NCBI RefSeq assembly: GCF_032598905.1
Contig: NZ_CP122458.1
Location: 8,209,001 to 8,273,000 of the forward strand
Length of the DNA: 64,000 nt
Origin: Streptomyces sp. 11x1
Lineage (GTDB): Bacteria; Actinomycetota; Actinomycetes; Streptomycetales; Streptomycetaceae
Direction of reading: 5' to 3'
Program-made: the position numbers and the translations under genes
Notes under the pieces: generated by a model
Databases searched by the model: none
Told to the model about the DNA's origin: nothing
Seen by the model: the letters and a program-made list of their open reading frames with translations, nothing else
Shown here: positions 36,913 through 46,336 of the stretch, piece by piece
How the letters are laid out: each line of letters starts with the position of its first letter
Position numbering within the stretch: position 1 is the first letter of the stretch

Positions 36913-39720
36913 GTGCTCCGCCCACCGCCCAGCCGACCGGCCCCCGCCCCGCACCCCTTGGCGGAGCCGGCGCACCGGCGCGCCACGGCCGTGGACAGCG
37001 TGCCGTTCCTGGCCCGGCTGCGTGTCGGTCCCAAGCTGATGCTGCTCGTCATGCTGCCGGTCACCGTCCTGCTGGCCGTCACGGCGTTCGCCGCCGTCGC
37101 CCAGTGGCAGGAGGCGCGGACCCTGGGCGACTTCGACACCGCGATCGAGGTGTCCTTCGAGATCAGCGAGGCCGCCGACGCCGTCGCCCGCGAGCGGATC
37201 GTGGCCGTGGAAGCCCGGCTGAACGCCGAACCGGACACCCTGCGCGCGCGGGCGGAGGCCCAGCGGATCACCGACCACGCGCTGCGACGGGCCTTCGAGG
37301 AGACCGTCGGCCGGACCCGGTCCGACGACGCCGGGATCCTCGACGCCGTACGCCGTCAACTGCACGCCGTGCGGGTCCAGACGGGCACCGGGTCGCTCCC
37401 GGCACAGACCGTCGCCCAGCGGTACGAGGCCATCGAGAACAAGGTGCTCGACATCGTGGCCGACCTCGAAGCCGGACGTCCCACCAGGGCCTCGGGCCGG
37501 GCGGCGGACGCCCACATCGCGATGCTGCGGGCCGTAGCCGCCGCCGAGAGCGAACGCGCGGAGCTCGCCATCCTCTTCCACGCGCCCGGCGACGGACACG
37601 CCACCGCCGCCGCCGGCCGCTGGACCGAACTGGAGAAGGCCCAGCTCAGGGCGTTCCAGCAGACCGCGTCGGACACGCTGAAGGCCGAACTGCACACCGT
37701 GAAGTTCCGGGCTCCCGGCCGCGCGGTCCGTATCGCCCGCGACCTGGTCGCCGACCCCGATCCCCAGCCCGTCGAATGGCCCTCCTACGACGACTGGCTC
37801 AGCGAGTCCGCGCAGTACACCGACGCCCTGCGCGGCATCCGGGACCGGGCCGGCCGGGAACTCGACGACACCGCCCACCGCGACCTGCGCACCACCCGCG
37901 CCCGGACCTACACCGAACTGACGATCTGCGTCGTCGTCCTGGCCCTCGTCACCTTCCTCGCGCTGGCCCTGCGCCGCTCGATCACCCGCCCCCTCGGCCA
38001 GGTCTCCGAGGGTGCCCGGGCCCTGTCGGACGGCGACCTCTCGTACGACATCCGCTATACCGGACGCGACGAACTCGGCGACGTCGCCGACACGTTCCGC
38101 GAGCTGCGGGTGACCAGCGAGCGGCTGGCCGGCGAGATCCGGGCCATGAACACCGCGATCGACGCGGGCCGGCTCGGACACCGGGCCGACGTCGACTCCT
38201 TCGACGGCACCTGGGCCCAGCTGCTGGGCGGGATGAACGGCACCATGGCGTCCTTCGCCGCGGCTCACGGCCGGCGCCGCCGGGCCGAACGGGAACTGGA
38301 GGGCATCTTCAACCTCTCCTTGGACCTGCTCTGCATCAGCGGCGTCGACGGCTACTTCAAGCGCGTCAACCCGGCCTTCGAACGCACCCTGGGCTATCCG
38401 GTCCGGACCCTGACCTCACGGCCGTTCCTCGACTTCGTCCACGAGGACGACCGCGACAGCACCCGGGCGGCCGTGGCGCAGCTGGCGAGCGGCGCCGAGG
38501 TAGCCGAGTTCGAGAACCGCTACCTCCGTGCCGACGGCAGCGAACGCTGGCTCCAGTGGAGCGCCCGGTCGGTGCCGGAGGAGGGCCTCATCTACGCCGC
38601 CGCCCGCGATGTGACGGAGAGCCGCCGGGCCGCGCTCGAACAGGCCGCGCTGCGCCGGGTCGCCACCGCGGTCGCGCGCGGCGTGCAGCCGTCCGACGTG
38701 TTCGCGACGGTCGCGGAGGAGGTCGCGTCGCTGCTGGGGACGGCGGCGGCCGTCATCCGCTACGAGCCCGACGGCAGCGTCAAGGTCCTCGGGATCGCGC
38801 ACGCGCGCGTGGACGGCGGCGAGCCCGACTGTCTGACCCGCCGCGAGACGTCCGCCAGGACCATCGACGACGTCGCCAGGACCCGGCGCGCGGCCCGGTC
38901 GGAGACCTCCGTGGGCGCTCCCATCGTCGTCGACGGCCGGATCTGGGGTGTGGTCGTGGCGGCCTCGCTGATCGATCCGCTGCCCCGCGGTGCCGAGGCC
39001 CGGCTCGCCGACTTCACCGGACTGATCGCCACCGCGATCGCCAACGCCGACAGCCGCGACCAGCTGACTGCCTCACGCGCGCGCGTGGTGGCCGCCGGGG
39101 ACGCCTCACGGCGCCGCATCGAGCGCGATCTGCACGACGGCGTTCAGCAGCGCCTGGTCTCCCTCCAGCTGGAGCTGCGGATGACGGAGACCCTGGTGGA
39201 CGACCCCTCCTCGGAACTCGCCCGGCGCCTGGACCAGCTGGCCAAGGGCCTGGACGACACCTTCCAGGACCTGCTCCAGGTGGCCCGGGGCATCCACCCC
39301 TCCGTCCTGTCCAAGGGCGGCCTGGGCCCCGCCCTGCGCGCCCTGGCCCGCCGCGCCGCCGTCCCCGTGGAGCTCGACCTCGGCTTCACCCGCACCCGCT
39401 TCCCCGAACAGGTCGAGGTGGCCGCGTACTACGTCACCTCCGAGAGCATCACCAACGCCGTCAAGCACGCGCGCGCGAGCGTGGTGACCGTGACGGCCGA
39501 GGAACGCCCGGGGGTGCTGGAGCTGATCATCCGGGACGACGGCGTCGGGGGGGCCGAACCCGGCAAGGGGTCGGGCCTGATCGGGCTCATCGACCGGGTG
39601 GAAGCGATCGGCGGCAGGTTGACGGTCACCAGCCCGCCCGGCGCCGGGACCACGCTGATCGTGCGGCTGCCGCTGACGCCACCCGAGGAGGCCGCGACGA
39701 CCGTCGCGACGCGCCCGTGA
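36913..39720 (+). CDS. Large sensor histidine kinase (NIT-like, HAMP, PAS, GAF, HisKA_3)
   Basis: A ~935-residue membrane kinase. TM1 is at about 40-60, followed by an extracellular, largely helical domain of ~290 residues resembling the nitrate/nitrite-sensing NIT domain ([18 protein letters not shown] in part). TM2 is near 335-355, then HAMP ([20 protein letters not shown] in part), a second HAMP-like stretch, PAS (~460-570), GAF (~590-725), and HisKA_3 with phospho-acceptor H741 in [14 protein letters not shown]-terminal HATPase_c has N-box [11 protein letters not shown] and G-boxes DDGVGG and [10 protein letters not shown]. It is the sensor of the island; the two solute-binding lipoproteins upstream may feed it. 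Confidence 0.85.
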   Translation: MLRPPPSRPAPAPHPLAEPAHRRATAVDSVPFLARLRVGPKLMLLVMLPVTVLLAVTAFAAVAQWQEARTLGDFDTAIEVSFEISEAADAVARERIVAVEARLNAEPDTLRARAEAQRITDHALRRAFEETVGRTRSDDAGILDAVRRQLHAVRVQTGTGSLPAQTVAQRYEAIENKVLDIVADLEAGRPTRASGRAADAHIAMLRAVAAAESERAELAILFHAPGDGHATAAAGRWTELEKAQLRAFQQTASDTLKAELHTVKFRAPGRAVRIARDLVADPDPQPVEWPSYDDWLSESAQYTDALRGIRDRAGRELDDTAHRDLRTTRARTYTELTICVVVLALVTFLALALRRSITRPLGQVSEGARALSDGDLSYDIRYTGRDELGDVADTFRELRVTSERLAGEIRAMNTAIDAGRLGHRADVDSFDGTWAQLLGGMNGTMASFAAAHGRRRRAERELEGIFNLSLDLLCISGVDGYFKRVNPAFERTLGYPVRTLTSRPFLDFVHEDDRDSTRAAVAQLASGAEVAEFENRYLRADGSERWLQWSARSVPEEGLIYAAARDVTESRRAALEQAALRRVATAVARGVQPSDVFATVAEEVASLLGTAAAVIRYEPDGSVKVLGIAHARVDGGEPDCLTRRETSARTIDDVARTRRAARSETSVGAPIVVDGRIWGVVVAASLIDPLPRGAEARLADFTGLIATAIANADSRDQLTASRARVVAAGDASRRRIERDLHDGVQQRLVSLQLELRMTETLVDDPSSELARRLDQLAKGLDDTFQDLLQVARGIHPSVLSKGGLGPALRALARRAAVPVELDLGFTRTRFPEQVEVAAYYVTSESITNAVKHARASVVTVTAEERPGVLELIIRDDGVGGAEPGKGSGLIGLIDRVEAIGGRLTVTSPPGAGTTLIVRLPLTPPEEAATTVATRP

Positions 39721-39950
39721 CCGCCCGAAGCGTACGCGGTGAGGCCCGTTCTAAGGGGGGAGTCCGGGTCTCGGTACGGGCGTACGTTCCGGGCGGTCGA
39801 ATCGGACGGCGGAGACGGCCGTCCGGCTCTACGGGCATGCGGATGTCTCGCCGTCTCTCGTCAGAGGCGCCGGTTTCCACCCGCGGCTGCGCTTCTTCGA
39901 GCATGGCGGCCAAACGTTCAGGTGTCTTCACGGCCCGCCCCCAACTAGGC

Positions 39951-39966
39951 TTCCGGCTAGCCGTAA
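39951..39966. promoter_or_regulatory. 16-bp shared motif with palindromic core, copy 2
   Basis: An exact copy of the 16-mer at 33942, in the 309-bp gap between the histidine-kinase and NarL-type regulator genes, 64 bases before the regulator ATG. The rest of that gap shows no gene. Confidence 0.5.
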
Positions 39967-40029
39967 GACCGAGTTCAGGCAGGCTGTCGGGACGAACGGG
40001 ACAGGTCGGGCAAGGGGGAGACCGAGACC

Positions 40030-40701
40030 ATGGAGGTCGATCAGCATCCGGTGCGCGGGCGGGTGGTGCTCGCGGACGACGACGTGCTCCTGCGGGAGGG
40101 CCTGGCGAGCCTCTGCGAGCGTGTCGGCTACGAGGTGGCCGGGCAGGCCGGCGACGCCGCCGGGCTCCTGGAACTGGTGGAGAACGAGCTGCCGGACATC
40201 GCGATCGTCGACATCCGGATGCCGCCGACGCAGTCCACGGAGGGGCTGAAGGCCGCGCGGGAGATCCGGGAGCGGTATCCGTCGGTCGGAATCCTGGTGC
40301 TGTCGGCGTTCGTCGAGGTCGAGGACGCGCTGGAGCTGCTGGCCGGCGGGCGCAGCATCGGATACCTGCTCAAGAGCCGCATCACCGTCGTGGACGAGTT
40401 CCTGGAGACACTGGACCGGATCCGCCGCGGTGGGTCGGTGGTGGATCCGTCGCTGGTGCAGGAGCTGGTCGCCGCGCAGCGACGCGACGATCCGCTGTCG
40501 ATGCTCAGCAACCGGGAGCGGGAGGTTCTCGGGCTGATGGCCGAGGGCCGGTCCAACGCCGGCATCGGCCGTCGGCTCTGGGTCACCGAGGGCACGGTCG
40601 AGAAGCATGTGCGGAGCATCCTGGGGAAGCTGAGGCTCCCCGAGGAGCCGGACGACCACCGCCGGGTCCTGGCCGTGCTCACCTTCCTGGAGACGCGCTA
40701 G
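40030..40701 (+). CDS. NarL/LuxR-type response regulator
   Basis: A 223-residue two-domain regulator. The receiver has DDD at 16-18, phospho-acceptor D61 in IVDIRMPP and a conserved Lys in LLKSRI. The output is a LuxR helix-turn-helix at about 150-215 ([25 protein letters not shown] in part, and [16 protein letters not shown]). HisKA_3 kinases pair with NarL-type regulators, so it is the natural partner of the kinase just upstream. Its own promoter region carries the shared 16-bp motif. The start ATG at 40030 follows a purine-rich GGGGGAGA. Confidence 0.9.
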   Translation: MEVDQHPVRGRVVLADDDVLLREGLASLCERVGYEVAGQAGDAAGLLELVENELPDIAIVDIRMPPTQSTEGLKAAREIRERYPSVGILVLSAFVEVEDALELLAGGRSIGYLLKSRITVVDEFLETLDRIRRGGSVVDPSLVQELVAAQRRDDPLSMLSNREREVLGLMAEGRSNAGIGRRLWVTEGTVEKHVRSILGKLRLPEEPDDHRRVLAVLTFLETR

Positions 40702-40911
40702 GCCCTGGCGTCACATTCCCGCCTGCCCCGCGGCGCCCTGCACGTGCTCTCGACGCACCGGGCACCGACCCGAGTACGTCCGGTACGCGGGTCAGTGCCC
40801 GGCACGCCGAGAGCACGCTCCCCCGGTCTCGGCTGCGCTCGACCGGGAGGTACCCCCACGACGCCGCGGGGCCGCCCTTCGGACGACGACGGGAATGTGA
40901 CGGCAGGGCCT
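40700..40911. repeat. ~212-bp palindromic element (MITE/REP-like)
   Basis: The ends are 22-bp inverted repeats (40700-40721 and 40890-40911) matching at 21 of 22 positions. Inside them lies a second pair of GC-rich arms (about 40723-40737 and 40862-40876), then two hairpins: a long one with ~30-bp arms (40743-40817) and a shorter one (about 40818-40856) of the CTCCCCCGGTC...GACCGGGAGG type common in Streptomyces spacers. The left end begins exactly at the stop codon of the regulator. No transposase is encoded, so it would be a non-autonomous element. Confidence 0.65.
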
Positions 40912-40949
40912 GGGGGCGGGGATCGGCGCTTGTCCACAGGGCGCCCGGG

Positions 40950-40972
40950 TTGTCACTCCCCGCCAGTAGGGT
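40950..40972 (+). promoter_or_regulatory. RecA-NDp/PafBC-type DNA-damage promoter of uvrC
   Basis: TTGTCACTCCC at 40950-40960, six bases, then TAGGGT at 40967-40972 (perfect -10), followed by seven bases and the uvrC ATG. The first six bases and the -10 match the consensus and spacing exactly; the end of the upstream block is weaker than at uvrA and uvrB. A leaderless transcript is implied. Confidence 0.65.
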
Positions 40973-40979
40973 GTGGAGC

Positions 40980-43043
40980 ATGGCCGATCCCTCCAGCTAC
41001 CGCCCCAGTCCGGGGCAGATCCCGGACTCCCCCGGGGTGTACAAGTTCCGTGACGAGCACCGCCGGGTGATCTACGTCGGGAAGGCGAAGAGCCTGCGTC
41101 AGCGCCTGGCCAACTACTTCCAGGACCTGGCCGGCCTCCATCCGCGTACCCGCTCGATGGTCACCACGGCCGCCTCCGTGGAGTGGACCGTGGTGTCCAC
41201 GGAGGTCGAGGCGCTTCAGCTGGAGTACTCCTGGATCAAGGAGTTCGACCCCCGGTTCAACGTCAAGTACCGCGACGACAAGAGCTATCCGTACCTCGCG
41301 GTCACGATGAACGAGCAGTACCCGCGCGTGCAGGTGATGCGCGGTCACAAGAAGAAGGGCGTGCGGTACTTCGGGCCGTACGCGCACGCGTGGGCGATCC
41401 GGGACACCGTCGACCTGCTGCTGCGCGTCTTTCCCGTGCGCACCTGCTCGGCCGGGGTGTTCAAGAACGCTGCCCGCACCGGCCGCCCCTGTCTGCTCGG
41501 CTACATCGGCAAGTGCTCGGCCCCCTGCGTCGACCGGATCTCCGCCGAGGACCACCGCGAACTGGCCGACGAGTTCAGCGACTTCATGGCCGGCCGCACG
41601 GGCACCTACATCCGCCGCCTGGAGAAGCGGATGACGGACGCGGCCGAGGAGATGGAGTACGAGCGGGCCGCCCGGCTGCGCGACGACATCGAGGCCCTGA
41701 AGAAGGCCATGGAGAAGAACGCGGTCGTGCTCGCCGACGCGACCGACGCCGACCTGATCGCCCTCGCCGAGGACGAGCTGGAGGCGGCCGTGCAGATCTT
41801 CCACGTCCGCGGCGGACGGGTGCGCGGCCAGCGCGGCTGGGTCACCGACAAGGTCGAGGCCGTCACCACCGGTGACCTCGTCGAACACGCGCTCCAGCAG
41901 CTGTACGGCGAGGAGACGGGCGACTCCGTGCCGAAGGAGGTGCTGGTCCCGGCGCTGCCCGACCCCGTCGGACCGGTGCAGGAGTGGCTCACCGAGCGGC
42001 GCGGGGCCCAGGTGTCCCTGCGCATCCCGCAGCGCGGGGACAAGAAGGCGCTCATGGAGACCGTCGCCCGCAACGCCCAGCAGTCGCTCGTGCTGCACAA
42101 GACCAAGCGCGCCTCCGACCTCACCACCCGCTCCCGCGCCCTGGAGGAGATCGCCGAGGCCCTCGACCTGGACAGCGCCCCGCTGCGGATCGAGTGCTAC
42201 GACATCTCCCACCTCCAGGGCGACGACGTCGTGGCCTCCATGGTCGTCTTCGAGGACGGACTGGCCCGCAAGAGCGAGTACCGCCGCTTCCAGATCAAGG
42301 GCCGGGTCGGGGACACCCAGGTCTGGCACGGCGAGGGCCAGGACGACGTCCGCTCCATGCACGAGGTCATCGCCCGCCGCTTCCGGCGCTACCTCGCGGA
42401 GAAGGAGAAGACCGGCGAGTGGGTGGAGGACGAGAACGCCTTCACCGAGGAGGACGGCCGCCCCAAGCGGTTCGCCTACCCGCCCCAGCTCGTCGTCGTC
42501 GACGGCGGGCAGCCGCAGGTGGCCGCGGCCCGCCGGGCGCTCGACGAACTGGGCATCGACGACATCGCCGTCTGCGGCCTCGCCAAGCGCCTGGAGGAGG
42601 TCTGGGTGCCCGGCGAGGACGACCCGGTGGTGCTGCCCCGCACCAGCGAGGGCCTCTATCTGCTCCAGCGCGTCCGCGACGAGGCCCACCGCTTCGCCAT
42701 CACCTACCAGCGGACCAAACGCGCCAAGCGTTTCCGGGCGAGCCCCTTGGACGACGTGCCCGGCCTCGGGGAGGCTCGCAAGCAGGCGCTGCTGAAGCAC
42801 TTCGGCTCGCTGAAGAAGCTGCGTTCGGCGACGATCGAGCAGATCTGCGAGGTACCCGGGATAGGGCGCAAGACGGCCGAGACGATCGCCGCGGCGCTCG
42901 CCCGGACGGCTCCGGCCGCCCCCGCCGTGAACACGGCGACCGGAGAGATCATGGAGGAAGAGGAGCCCGGTACGACGGCGGACCCCTCTGGGGAGCCCGT
43001 GGCCGCGGGCACCCCGGACCGGCGGCGAGGGCAGGAGACATGA
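40980..43043 (+). CDS. uvrC: Excinuclease ABC subunit C
   Basis: A 687-residue UvrC, the dual-incision nuclease of nucleotide excision repair. The N-terminal GIY-YIG domain reads [22 protein letters not shown] (in part), a cysteine-rich patch [13 protein letters not shown] follows, and the UVR motif lies at about 205-240. The RNase-H-like 5' nuclease contains [11 protein letters not shown] and VVDGGQPQV, and tandem helix-hairpin-helix motifs ([29 protein letters not shown]) end the protein. The stop overlaps the rapZ start (ATGA), so it heads the operon uvrC-rapZ-yvcK-whiA. Confidence 0.97.
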   Translation: MADPSSYRPSPGQIPDSPGVYKFRDEHRRVIYVGKAKSLRQRLANYFQDLAGLHPRTRSMVTTAASVEWTVVSTEVEALQLEYSWIKEFDPRFNVKYRDDKSYPYLAVTMNEQYPRVQVMRGHKKKGVRYFGPYAHAWAIRDTVDLLLRVFPVRTCSAGVFKNAARTGRPCLLGYIGKCSAPCVDRISAEDHRELADEFSDFMAGRTGTYIRRLEKRMTDAAEEMEYERAARLRDDIEALKKAMEKNAVVLADATDADLIALAEDELEAAVQIFHVRGGRVRGQRGWVTDKVEAVTTGDLVEHALQQLYGEETGDSVPKEVLVPALPDPVGPVQEWLTERRGAQVSLRIPQRGDKKALMETVARNAQQSLVLHKTKRASDLTTRSRALEEIAEALDLDSAPLRIECYDISHLQGDDVVASMVVFEDGLARKSEYRRFQIKGRVGDTQVWHGEGQDDVRSMHEVIARRFRRYLAEKEKTGEWVEDENAFTEEDGRPKRFAYPPQLVVVDGGQPQVAAARRALDELGIDDIAVCGLAKRLEEVWVPGEDDPVVLPRTSEGLYLLQRVRDEAHRFAITYQRTKRAKRFRASPLDDVPGLGEARKQALLKHFGSLKKLRSATIEQICEVPGIGRKTAETIAAALARTAPAAPAVNTATGEIMEEEEPGTTADPSGEPVAAGTPDRRRGQET

Positions 43044-44110
43044 CCGAGCACCACGAGCGCCCGGGACTCCCGGAACACGCAGAACCCCCGGAGCGCACAG
43101 AGCGTCCAGGACAACAGCACCACGAGCACACAGCGGAGCGCGGGGAAGCCCACAGCGCGGTGGGCGACGATGTCCCCCGGCACCCAGCGCCACAGGAAGA
43201 CGGAGCACACGTGAGTACGGCCATCGAAACAGCCGGGGTCCCCGAGGCGGCCATCCCCGAGCTGGTCATCATCTCCGGCATGTCCGGTGCCGGACGGTCC
43301 ACGGCCGCCAAGTGTCTGGAGGACCTCGGCTGGTTCGTCGTCGACAACCTGCCACCCGCCCTGATCCCCACCATGGTGGAACTGGGCGCCCGCTCCCAGG
43401 GGAACGTGGTCCGGATCGCGGTCGTCGTCGACGTCCGAGGCCGCCGCTTCTTCGACAACCTGCGTGACTCCCTCTCCGACCTGGAGACGAAGAACGTCAC
43501 CCGGCGGATCGTCTTCCTGGAGTCCTCCGACGACGCCCTGGTACGCCGCTTCGAGTCCGTGCGCCGCCCGCACCCCCTCCAGGGCGACGGCCGCATCACC
43601 GACGGGATCGCCGCCGAGCGGGAACTGCTGCGCGAGCTGCGCGGCGACGCCGACCTGGTCATCGACACCTCCAGCCTGAACGTGCACGAACTGCGCGCCA
43701 AGATGGACGCCCAGTTCGCCGGCGAGGAGGAGCCCGAGCTGCGGGCCACCGTCATGTCCTTCGGCTTCAAGTACGGCCTCCCGGTCGACGCCGACCTGGT
43801 CGTGGACATGCGCTTCCTGCCCAACCCGCACTGGGTCCCCGAGCTGCGTCCGTACACCGGCCTCAACGAGGAGGTCTCCGCGTACGTCTTCAACCAGCCC
43901 GGCGCCAAGGAGTTCCTCGACCGCTACACCGAGCTGCTCCAGATGATCGCCGCCGGCTACCGCCGCGAGGGCAAGCGGTACGTGACCATCGCGGTCGGCT
44001 GCACCGGCGGCAAGCACCGCTCGGTCGCCACCTCCGAGAAGCTCGCCGCCCGCCTCGCCTCCCAGGGCGTCGAGACCGTGGTCGTGCACCGGGACATGGG
44101 GCGCGAGTGA
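43040..44110 (+). CDS. rapZ: RapZ/YvcJ-family nucleotide-binding protein
   Basis: A 356-residue RapZ/YvcJ family protein. The P-loop is [12 protein letters not shown] with Arg in place of the usual GK lysine, which I recall as common in actinobacterial members, followed by the DNLP motif ([10 protein letters not shown]). The C-terminal RNA/ligand-binding domain has [13 protein letters not shown] with its conserved Cys/His. In E. coli RapZ controls glmS through small RNAs; in actinobacteria the role is unclear. A ~55-residue disordered, Glu/His-rich N-terminus precedes the domain, and a GTG at 43211 could be an alternative start. ATGA and GTGA overlaps couple it to uvrC and yvcK. Confidence 0.92.
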   Translation: MTEHHERPGLPEHAEPPERTERPGQQHHEHTAERGEAHSAVGDDVPRHPAPQEDGAHVSTAIETAGVPEAAIPELVIISGMSGAGRSTAAKCLEDLGWFVVDNLPPALIPTMVELGARSQGNVVRIAVVVDVRGRRFFDNLRDSLSDLETKNVTRRIVFLESSDDALVRRFESVRRPHPLQGDGRITDGIAAERELLRELRGDADLVIDTSSLNVHELRAKMDAQFAGEEEPELRATVMSFGFKYGLPVDADLVVDMRFLPNPHWVPELRPYTGLNEEVSAYVFNQPGAKEFLDRYTELLQMIAAGYRREGKRYVTIAVGCTGGKHRSVATSEKLAARLASQGVETVVVHRDMGRE

Positions 44111-45177
44111 CCGGACGTGCTGCTCTGCGGTTGGGCAGACTGCGCCGCGTCACCCCCGAGGGCCGAGCGGGCCAGCCCGCCGAGGCCCGCGGGGCCAAGC
44201 CGCGCCGCCGGGGCGCCCAGCCCAAGGTCGTCGCGCTCGGCGGCGGCATGGGCCTGTCGGCCTCGCTCGCGGCGCTGCGCCGGATCACCGGCGACCTCAC
44301 CGCCGTCGTCACCGTGGCCGACGACGGCGGCTCCAGCGGACGCCTCCGGGACGAGCTGGGCGTCCTGCCTCCCGGCGATCTGCGCAAGGCGCTGGCCGCG
44401 CTCTGCGGCGACGACGACTGGGGCCAGACCTGGGCCCGCGTCATCCAGCACCGCTTCCAGTCCCAGGGCGACCTGCACGAGCACGCGGTCGGCAATCTGC
44501 TGATCGTCGCCCTGTGGGAGCAGCTCGGTGACCACGTCCAGGCCCTCGACCTGGTGGGCAGGCTGCTGGGCGCCCAGGGCCGTGTCCTGCCCATGTCGGC
44601 CGTACCGCTGGAGCTCCAGGCCCTGGTCAAGGGTCACGACCCCGCCCGCCCGGACGAGGTCGACACCGTGCGGGGGCAGGCGACCGTCGCGCTCACGCCC
44701 GGCGAGGTGCAGTCCGTGCACGTCGTGCCGCACGACCCGCCCGCCGTGCCGGAGGCCGTGGCGGCGGTCCGCGACGCCGACTGGGTGGTCCTCGGCCCCG
44801 GCTCCTGGTTCTCCTCGGTGATCCCGCACCTGCTCGTGCCCGAGCTGCTCGACGCCCTCACCGAGACCAAGGCCCGGCTCGTGCTGTCGCTGAACCTCGC
44901 CCCGCAGCCGGGAGAAACCGATGGCTTCTCCCCGCAGCGTCATTTGGAGGTTTTGGCACGACACGCCCCTAAACTCGCCCTGGACGTGGTGCTGGCCGAC
45001 GAGGCCGCCGTGCCCGACCGCGACTTGCTGACCGACGCCGCCAAACGGTTCGGCGCCGCGGTCGAGCTGGCGCCGGTGGCCCGGACCGACGGATCTCCGC
45101 GGCATGATCCGGAGCTGTTGGCCGCCGCGTACGACCGTATTTTTCGGATGCATGGAAGGATCGGCCCATGGCGATGA
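44107..45177 (+). CDS. yvcK: YvcK/CofD-like gluconeogenesis factor
   Basis: A 356-residue YvcK family protein. After a basic 38-residue leader comes the nucleotide-binding [17 protein letters not shown], then [29 protein letters not shown] (in part), GNLLIVAL and [15 protein letters not shown]. YvcK proteins bind UDP-sugars and are needed for growth on gluconeogenic carbon and for cell-wall homeostasis. It is coupled to rapZ by a GTGA overlap and overlaps the whiA start by ten bases. This rapZ-yvcK-whiA order is conserved across Gram-positive bacteria. Confidence 0.94.
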   Translation: MTGRAALRLGRLRRVTPEGRAGQPAEARGAKPRRRGAQPKVVALGGGMGLSASLAALRRITGDLTAVVTVADDGGSSGRLRDELGVLPPGDLRKALAALCGDDDWGQTWARVIQHRFQSQGDLHEHAVGNLLIVALWEQLGDHVQALDLVGRLLGAQGRVLPMSAVPLELQALVKGHDPARPDEVDTVRGQATVALTPGEVQSVHVVPHDPPAVPEAVAAVRDADWVVLGPGSWFSSVIPHLLVPELLDALTETKARLVLSLNLAPQPGETDGFSPQRHLEVLARHAPKLALDVVLADEAAVPDRDLLTDAAKRFGAAVELAPVARTDGSPRHDPELLAAAYDRIFRMHGRIGPWR

Positions 45178-46157
45178 CGGCAGCGGTGAAGGACGAGATC
45201 TCCCGGCTACCCGTCACCCGGACCTGCTGCAGAAAGGCGGAGGTCTCGGCGATCCTGCGGTTCGCGGGCGGGCTGCACCTGGTGAGCGGCCGCATCGTGA
45301 TCGAGGCGGAGCTGGACACGGCGATGGCGGCCCGCCGCCTCAAGCGGGACATCGCGGAGATCTTCGGCCACGGCTCCGAACTGATCGTGATGGCGCCCGG
45401 CGGTCTGCGCCGCGGTTCCCGTTACGTCGTCCGGGTGGTCGCCGGCGGTGACCAGCTGGCCCGTCAGACCGGCCTGGTGGACGGCCGGGGCCGCCCGATC
45501 CGCGGTCTGCCGCCCCAGGTGGTCTCCGGCGCCACCTGCGACGCGGAGGCGGCCTGGCGCGGCGCCTTCCTGGCCCACGGCTCGCTCACCGAGCCCGGCC
45601 GCTCCTCCTCCCTGGAGGTGACCTGCCCGGGCCCGGAGGCCGCCCTCGCGCTGGTCGGCGCCGCCCGCCGGCTGTCGATCGGGGCCAAGGCCCGCGAGGT
45701 GCGGGGCGTGGACCGGGTCGTCGTACGGGACGGGGACGCCATCGGCGCGCTCCTGACCCGGCTCGGCGCCCACGAGTCGGTGCTGGCGTGGGAGGAGCGG
45801 CGGATGCGCCGCGAGGTCCGGGCCACCGCGAACCGGCTCGCCAACTTCGACGACGCCAACCTGCGCCGCTCGGCCCGTGCCGCTGTCGCCGCCGGTGCCC
45901 GGGTCGGCCGCGCCCTGGAGATCCTCGCCGACGACGTCCCCGAGCACCTCGCGGCCGCCGGACGGCTGCGCATGGAGCACAAGCAGGCCTCCCTGGAGGA
46001 GCTGGGCGCGCTCGCCGACCCGCCGCTGACCAAGGATGCCGTCGCGGGCCGGATCAGGCGGCTGCTCGCCATGGCGGACAAGCGCGCGTCGGACCTCGGC
46101 ATCCCGGGGACCGAGGCCAGCATCACCGAGGAGATGGCCGAGAATCTCGTGGGCTGA
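45168..46157 (+). CDS. whiA: Sporulation transcription factor WhiA
   Basis: A 329-residue WhiA. It has a LAGLIDADG-homing-endonuclease-derived N-terminal domain without catalytic residues (about 20-205) and a C-terminal helix-turn-helix (about 225-310) with [14 protein letters not shown] and [23 protein letters not shown] (in part). In Streptomyces WhiA works with WhiB to start sporulation septation, activating ftsZ, ftsK and whiG-dependent genes through GACAC sites. It is the last gene of the uvrC operon and in related species has an extra developmental promoter inside yvcK; none was picked out by eye here. Confidence 0.96.
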   Translation: MAMTAAVKDEISRLPVTRTCCRKAEVSAILRFAGGLHLVSGRIVIEAELDTAMAARRLKRDIAEIFGHGSELIVMAPGGLRRGSRYVVRVVAGGDQLARQTGLVDGRGRPIRGLPPQVVSGATCDAEAAWRGAFLAHGSLTEPGRSSSLEVTCPGPEAALALVGAARRLSIGAKAREVRGVDRVVVRDGDAIGALLTRLGAHESVLAWEERRMRREVRATANRLANFDDANLRRSARAAVAAGARVGRALEILADDVPEHLAAAGRLRMEHKQASLEELGALADPPLTKDAVAGRIRRLLAMADKRASDLGIPGTEASITEEMAENLVG

Positions 46158-46336
46158 CACAACGCCCGGAGACCTCAACTCGCCGGTGCCGAAGCTCACT
46201 TGGGGCTGTCGGCACCGGCTTCCGGCTTTCTGCGTGAATTCCGTGATTGGCTGGTGGGGCCTCCTTGACTTGTCCCAGATCTGACATGAGCCTGGCGTCT
46301 GTTCGCTACTGGGGCGAACCACTGCAAGGGGGGCTC

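Noticed and set aside
35949..43043. A single very long plus-strand frame running through the SBP and kinase genes into uvrC
   Set aside because: The first two thirds are Arg/Pro/Gly-rich out-of-frame translation of real genes. Only the last 687 codons are UvrC, starting at 40980 just after its promoter.
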